Assembly: GCA_030830595.1 (NCBI GenBank) | Contig: JAURMS010000091.1 | Span: 1 to 7,834, forward strand | Reading direction: 5' to 3' | DNA from: Gammaproteobacteria bacterium | GTDB taxonomy: Bacteria; Pseudomonadota; Gammaproteobacteria; Steroidobacterales; Steroidobacteraceae | DNA: 7,834 bases | Shown: one piece after another, positions 5,480 through 7,834 of the stretch | Layout: each line of letters starts with the position of its first letter | How positions within the stretch are numbered: position 1 is the first letter of the stretch | The notes under the pieces: model-generated | Seen by the model: the letters and a program-made list of their open reading frames with translations, nothing else | Told to the model about the DNA's origin: nothing | The model's database searches: none | Translations under genes and position numbers: made by a program

Positions 5480-6860
5480 ATCCGCTACCGGTGACCCTGA
5501 CGGTGCCCACCAGGATGGCGGCCAACAAGGCCGCATAGGTGGCCATGGTCAGGGTCCTGAGCGGATAGTCCACCAGAGAGTGGATGGCCAGGAGCAGCAA
5601 TCCAAACCCTGCTCCAATCTGCAGGCCCCGGTGATGCGATTCATTGATGCCTTTTTCTGCTGTCTGCTTAAGGTTCAGACGAATCGCTCGACTTAGCAAC
5701 AGCAGCGCCCCAAAAATGAATAAGGACGCAAGGAGGCCGCCCTCCGCCCATAGCTCCAGGTAATCACTGTGGGCATGGTTGACATACACCTCATAGTCGG
5801 CAGCCACCTCCCCAATGTCGTCGTAAGCCTGCGTGAAGGAGCCCATGCCGTAGCCGGTACCCCAGTGGGGCGCGGACACCGCCAGGGTCCTCGACCACAT
5901 ATCAGCGCGAAATTCATCCAGCTGCTCGACGAACAACCGCTCGACCAGAAAATAAAGGGTCGATTGCAGGATCAACGCAAAGGCAATGGCCACAGATAGG
6001 GCCAACAGGCCACCAACTTTTTTCTGAACCGTCCCCCAAGCAGTGCTCCTAAAGGCAATCGCGGCCCCTGCCAGGGCGGGCACCAGCAACAGCAGGCCCG
6101 TTCGTGACCCGCTTGCGGTAGCCCCTACCGCAAATATGACGATCAGCGCCGCACCTAGCCACACCCACAGGTCGCTGGCACTTCGGCGATGATGCCGCAC
6201 CCTATCGCCAAGCAAGCCACCGGTCAGCGCAATACAGACCAGCATCAGGCTTGCCTGATGATTGCGATTGGCAAAAAAGCCTACGGCCGCGCCAGGATTG
6301 GTGATCTCGTAAAAATAGGTCGCCTGATCCGCGATTTGCAGACTCTGGAAGAAACCCAGAAAAATACTGCAGACCGCGAACGCGAGGCAGATGCCGACCA
6401 GCTTGCGCCGCTGCCCTCCCCGCATGGTCACCGCTGCCATGAAGACGCCGACTGGGACCAGCGCGGTGTACAGGAGTCTCTCGGTTTCCAGAGGCACCAG
6501 CGAGAGGGGCGCCCAGCCGGTTTTTTCGGCCCCTGCGAGATTGAGATCGTGGAGCAATGACGAACGACCGGGCAGGTGGCTCCATAGCCATTCCGGCAGC
6601 GGAATGAGCTGGAACAGGGGCAGCGCCACAAGCCCCAGCGGCAGCAGCCAGAAAAAATGCACTCGCTCGGGTCGCACCTGGTTTAAGGACATGCGCACCA
6701 GCGCCAACAGGATCAGCAGCAGTCCACCAAGGGCCAGCAACTGCTCGCCCGGCCAGCTGGCGCCGCCACCCATGAACAGGGCCGCAATGAGAACCAGGGC
6801 GGTAGTCACCGCCACCAGGAGCGAGACTCTGCGGCGGAAACGGCGTCTCCGCCTGCTCAT
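5469..6860 (-). CDS. O-antigen ligase/polymerase family membrane protein (Wzy_C type)
   Basis: This 463-residue polytopic inner-membrane protein has about 11-12 hydrophobic segments (roughly 12-30, 40-57, 68-86, 128-146, 153-171, 203-217, 231-247, 253-270, 283-304, 374-391, 414-430 and 439-453). A strongly basic N-terminus (SRRRRRFRRR) fits a cytoplasmic start. Family landmarks are FFANRNHQA (195-203), SGSRTG (250-255), the long periplasmic loop with YGMGSFTQAY (337-346), NHAHSDYLEL (361-370) and HSLVDYPLR (427-435). Members either polymerise undecaprenyl-linked repeat units (Wzy) or transfer finished glycan to lipid A core (WaaL), in both cases in the periplasm. Among EPS genes a polymerase is the likelier role, but sequence cannot decide. 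The ATG at 6860-6858 follows the preceding stop by 25 bases without a clear Shine-Dalgarno. The end overlaps hns by 11 bases. No initiating glycosyltransferase or flippase is visible in the window. Confidence 0.88.
   Translation of the reverse strand: MSRRRRRFRRRVSLLVAVTTALVLIAALFMGGGASWPGEQLLALGGLLLILLALVRMSLNQVRPERVHFFWLLPLGLVALPLFQLIPLPEWLWSHLPGRSSLLHDLNLAGAEKTGWAPLSLVPLETERLLYTALVPVGVFMAAVTMRGGQRRKLVGICLAFAVCSIFLGFFQSLQIADQATYFYEITNPGAAVGFFANRNHQASLMLVCIALTGGLLGDRVRHHRRSASDLWVWLGAALIVIFAVGATASGSRTGLLLLVPALAGAAIAFRSTAWGTVQKKVGGLLALSVAIAFALILQSTLYFLVERLFVEQLDEFRADMWSRTLAVSAPHWGTGYGMGSFTQAYDDIGEVAADYEVYVNHAHSDYLELWAEGGLLASLFIFGALLLLSRAIRLNLKQTAEKGINESHHRGLQIGAGFGLLLLAIHSLVDYPLRTLTMATYAALLAAILVGTVRVTGSGFRS
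5493..5556. repeat. Compound inverted repeat at the hns / membrane-protein gene junction
   Basis: The outer arms 5493-5511 and 5538-5556 pair at 16 of 19 positions, starting with nine perfect pairs (GACCCTGAC with GTCAGGGTC). The interior holds a second perfect hairpin, GCGGCC-AACAA-GGCCGC, at 5518-5534. The structure starts 14 bases after the hns stop and lies within the last codons of the membrane-protein gene. No T run follows on either strand, so it is not a standard intrinsic terminator. It may slow converging polymerases or protect the hns transcript end, or be a by-product of GC-rich coding sequence. Confidence 0.45.
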
Positions 6861-6885
6861 GGTCTAATGTTTTGCGAGGCAGCGG

Positions 6886-7482
6886 TCAGGGCGAGAAAGG
6901 GCTTCCGCCATTGCCTTCCTTGGCAGCCGTGACGACCGCCGCGATGGCGAAGCCACCCGCCGCCGCGCCAAAGAGCACATTGGCCGCGGTGCCGGACGGC
7001 GCCGGCGGCATGGCAGTAGGGTTGGCTGGGTTAGTGGCAGGGCCCGCCTCCGGAGTGGGGGTACTGCCCTGCATGGGCTCTGCAGAGGCCATCTGCTGCT
7101 CAACGGGCTGGGCGGATGCACCGGCCTCAGGCTGGGCCGGGGCCTCAGCCACAGCCGGGCCAGAACCCGGCTGCTCGGAGGCCGGCATCTGTCTCGACAC
7201 GCTTGAGGCAGCGACGCGGGTCGAGGGCGCGCTGGGCGGACCCTGCGTAGGACCCTGGCCCGAGGCATCGGCCACGGCTTCCGGGAGATCAGCAGCGACC
7301 GGATCCGTCGGGTTGGCCACGGCAGGCTGCGGGCTGTCGGCAACGACCTCACCACCCCCATTCGAGGGCGCCGTGGCCCAGAAGAACACGCCCATGGCGG
7401 CTAGCGCCAGAGGCACGAACCCGAACAACACGGCCTTGGCGAACTTGCGTCCTGCATCGTCCCCGTCCCAACCTTCCGTCAT
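6886..7482 (-). CDS. Pro/Ala-rich membrane-associated protein of unknown function
   Basis: I do not recognise a family for this 198-residue protein. Visible layout: a short acidic start (MTEGWDGDDAG), a hydrophobic segment at about 17-37 that is likely a membrane anchor, a long low-complexity stretch rich in Pro, Ala, Gly, Gln and Glu (40-165), then a second small-residue hydrophobic segment, ANVLFGAAAGGFAIAAVVTA (167-186), and a short polar tail ending GGSPFSP. The middle is likely disordered and extracytoplasmic. The start is well supported, because AAGGAG lies 8 bases before the ATG at 7482-7480. It sits between another Gly/Ala-tailed protein (18 bases upstream) and the Wzy_C gene (25 bases downstream), so all three probably form one transcript and it may help glycan polymerisation or export. 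GC content is very high. The opposite strand also has a long open frame, but without a ribosome binding site or family likeness. Confidence 0.7.
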   Translation of the reverse strand: MTEGWDGDDAGRKFAKAVLFGFVPLALAAMGVFFWATAPSNGGGEVVADSPQPAVANPTDPVAADLPEAVADASGQGPTQGPPSAPSTRVAASSVSRQMPASEQPGSGPAVAEAPAQPEAGASAQPVEQQMASAEPMQGSTPTPEAGPATNPANPTAMPPAPSGTAANVLFGAAAGGFAIAAVVTAAKEGNGGSPFSP

Positions 7483-7490
7483 CGTGAGGT

Positions 7491-7496
7491 CTCCTT
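7491..7496 (-). promoter_or_regulatory. Ribosome binding site of the Pro/Ala-rich protein gene
   Basis: AAGGAG on the minus strand, 8 bases before the ATG at 7482-7480. It is the clearest Shine-Dalgarno in the window and decides both strand and start for a low-complexity gene that could otherwise be doubted. It lies between the upstream stop (7503-7501) and that start. Confidence 0.8.
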
Positions 7497-7500
7497 AAAC

Positions 7501-7834
7501 CTAGTTGGAGGCGCTGCCGCCCCCACTCCCACCGCCGCCACCGCCACCGCCCGCGGCGGCCGCGGCCAGCAACAATCCGCCGAGTACGGCGCCCACCGAA
7601 CCGCCACCCCCACCAGTACTGGCCGAGCGGGCCGGAGCACTGGGTGCAGGCGTCGAGGCCGGCTGCGCCGCAGGCGCGGGGGCCTGGGCCACCACGGCCG
7701 CACCGGGGCAACCCGGTACGTCGAACACGCCCGGAACGTCGTACACGGCCACCTTCTGGCCGCCACAGTTCACTTCCATGCGACCGTCGTTCAGGATGAC
7801 GATGCGATCGCCGGGCTGAAACTTCATGTCCTTG
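7501..7834 (-). CDS. Gly-rich-tailed protein of unknown function, probably exported, 5' end beyond the right edge
   Basis: The frame is open to the right edge. The first in-window ATG (7827-7825) would give 108 residues, but codons for Lys-Asp precede it in frame and it has no properly spaced ribosome binding site, so it is probably internal. From that Met: FQPGDRIVILNDGRMEVNC (3-21) and VAVYDVPGVFDVPGC (26-40) look like a small beta domain with two cysteines (21 and 40) that could form a disulfide. A Pro/Ala linker follows (44-70), then a small-residue hydrophobic segment SVGAVLGGLLLAAAAAG (77-93) and a run of eight glycines ending SGGGSASN. From memory, proteins in glycan loci with a PGDRI...DG...C...C domain and an Ala/Gly tail usually have an N-terminal signal peptide; here that part would be outside the window. 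Function unknown. It probably heads or joins the unit with the next two genes. Confidence 0.6.
   Translation of the reverse strand, partial: KDMKFQPGDRIVILNDGRMEVNCGGQKVAVYDVPGVFDVPGCPGAAVVAQAPAPAAQPASTPAPSAPARSASTGGGGGSVGAVLGGLLLAAAAAGGGGGGGGSGGGSASN

Noticed and set aside
6872..7498. 208-codon plus-strand open frame opposite the Pro/Ala-rich protein gene
   Set aside because: Very high GC leaves both strands open. The minus-strand frame has AAGGAG at the right spacing, a membrane anchor and operon context; the plus frame has none of these.
7505..7819. Plus-strand frame encoding poly-proline and poly-alanine
   Set aside because: It is simply the reverse of the Gly-rich tail codons of the minus-strand gene.

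Overview
The window looks like a chromosomal exopolysaccharide (EPS) or surface-glycan locus of a Gram-negative bacterium, most likely a beta- or gammaproteobacterium. The pointers are a MarR-type regulator of the EPS-associated kind, an H-NS family protein with the proteobacterial TWSGRG signature, a Wzy/WaaL-like polytopic polymerase or ligase, two GT4 glycosyltransferases, an asparagine-synthase-like amidotransferase and the start of a UDP-glucuronate decarboxylase. No genus can be named from the sequence alone. No rRNA, tRNA, CRISPR array or insertion sequence was seen.

Layout from right to left, since almost everything is on the minus strand. At 7834-7501 is the C-terminal part of a probably exported Gly-rich protein, running off the right edge. 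At 7482-6886 is a Pro/Ala-rich protein with hydrophobic segments near both ends. At 6860-5469 is an O-antigen ligase/polymerase family membrane protein. An H-NS-like gene on the plus strand (5051-5479) converges on it, and their 3' ends overlap by 11 bases. A 186-base AT-rich divergent intergenic region (4865-5050) separates hns from a tightly packed minus-strand unit: asnB-like (4864-3092), GT4 (3095-1986) and GT4 (1989-781), with 4-base start/stop overlaps at both junctions. After a 258-base gap (523-780) comes a second unit: a MarR/EPS regulator (522-202) overlapping by 4 bases the UDP-glucuronate decarboxylase gene (205 to beyond position 1).

How the parts may work together: the decarboxylase would supply UDP-xylose, the GT4 enzymes would build the repeat unit, the AsnB-like protein may amidate a uronic acid or another carboxylate on the glycan or its precursor, and the Wzy_C protein would polymerise or ligate it. 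The most interesting unexplained signal is a 15-base palindrome, GTTCA-N5-TGAAC. It occurs three times exactly in and before the regulator start (517-531, 591-605, 614-628) and once with a single mismatch (4930-4944), 73 bases before the asnB-like start. I found it nowhere else. It is a candidate shared operator tying the two minus-strand units together, possibly read by the MarR/EPS protein. The H-NS-like gene beside the lower-GC glycosyltransferase cassette suggests a second, silencing layer of control.
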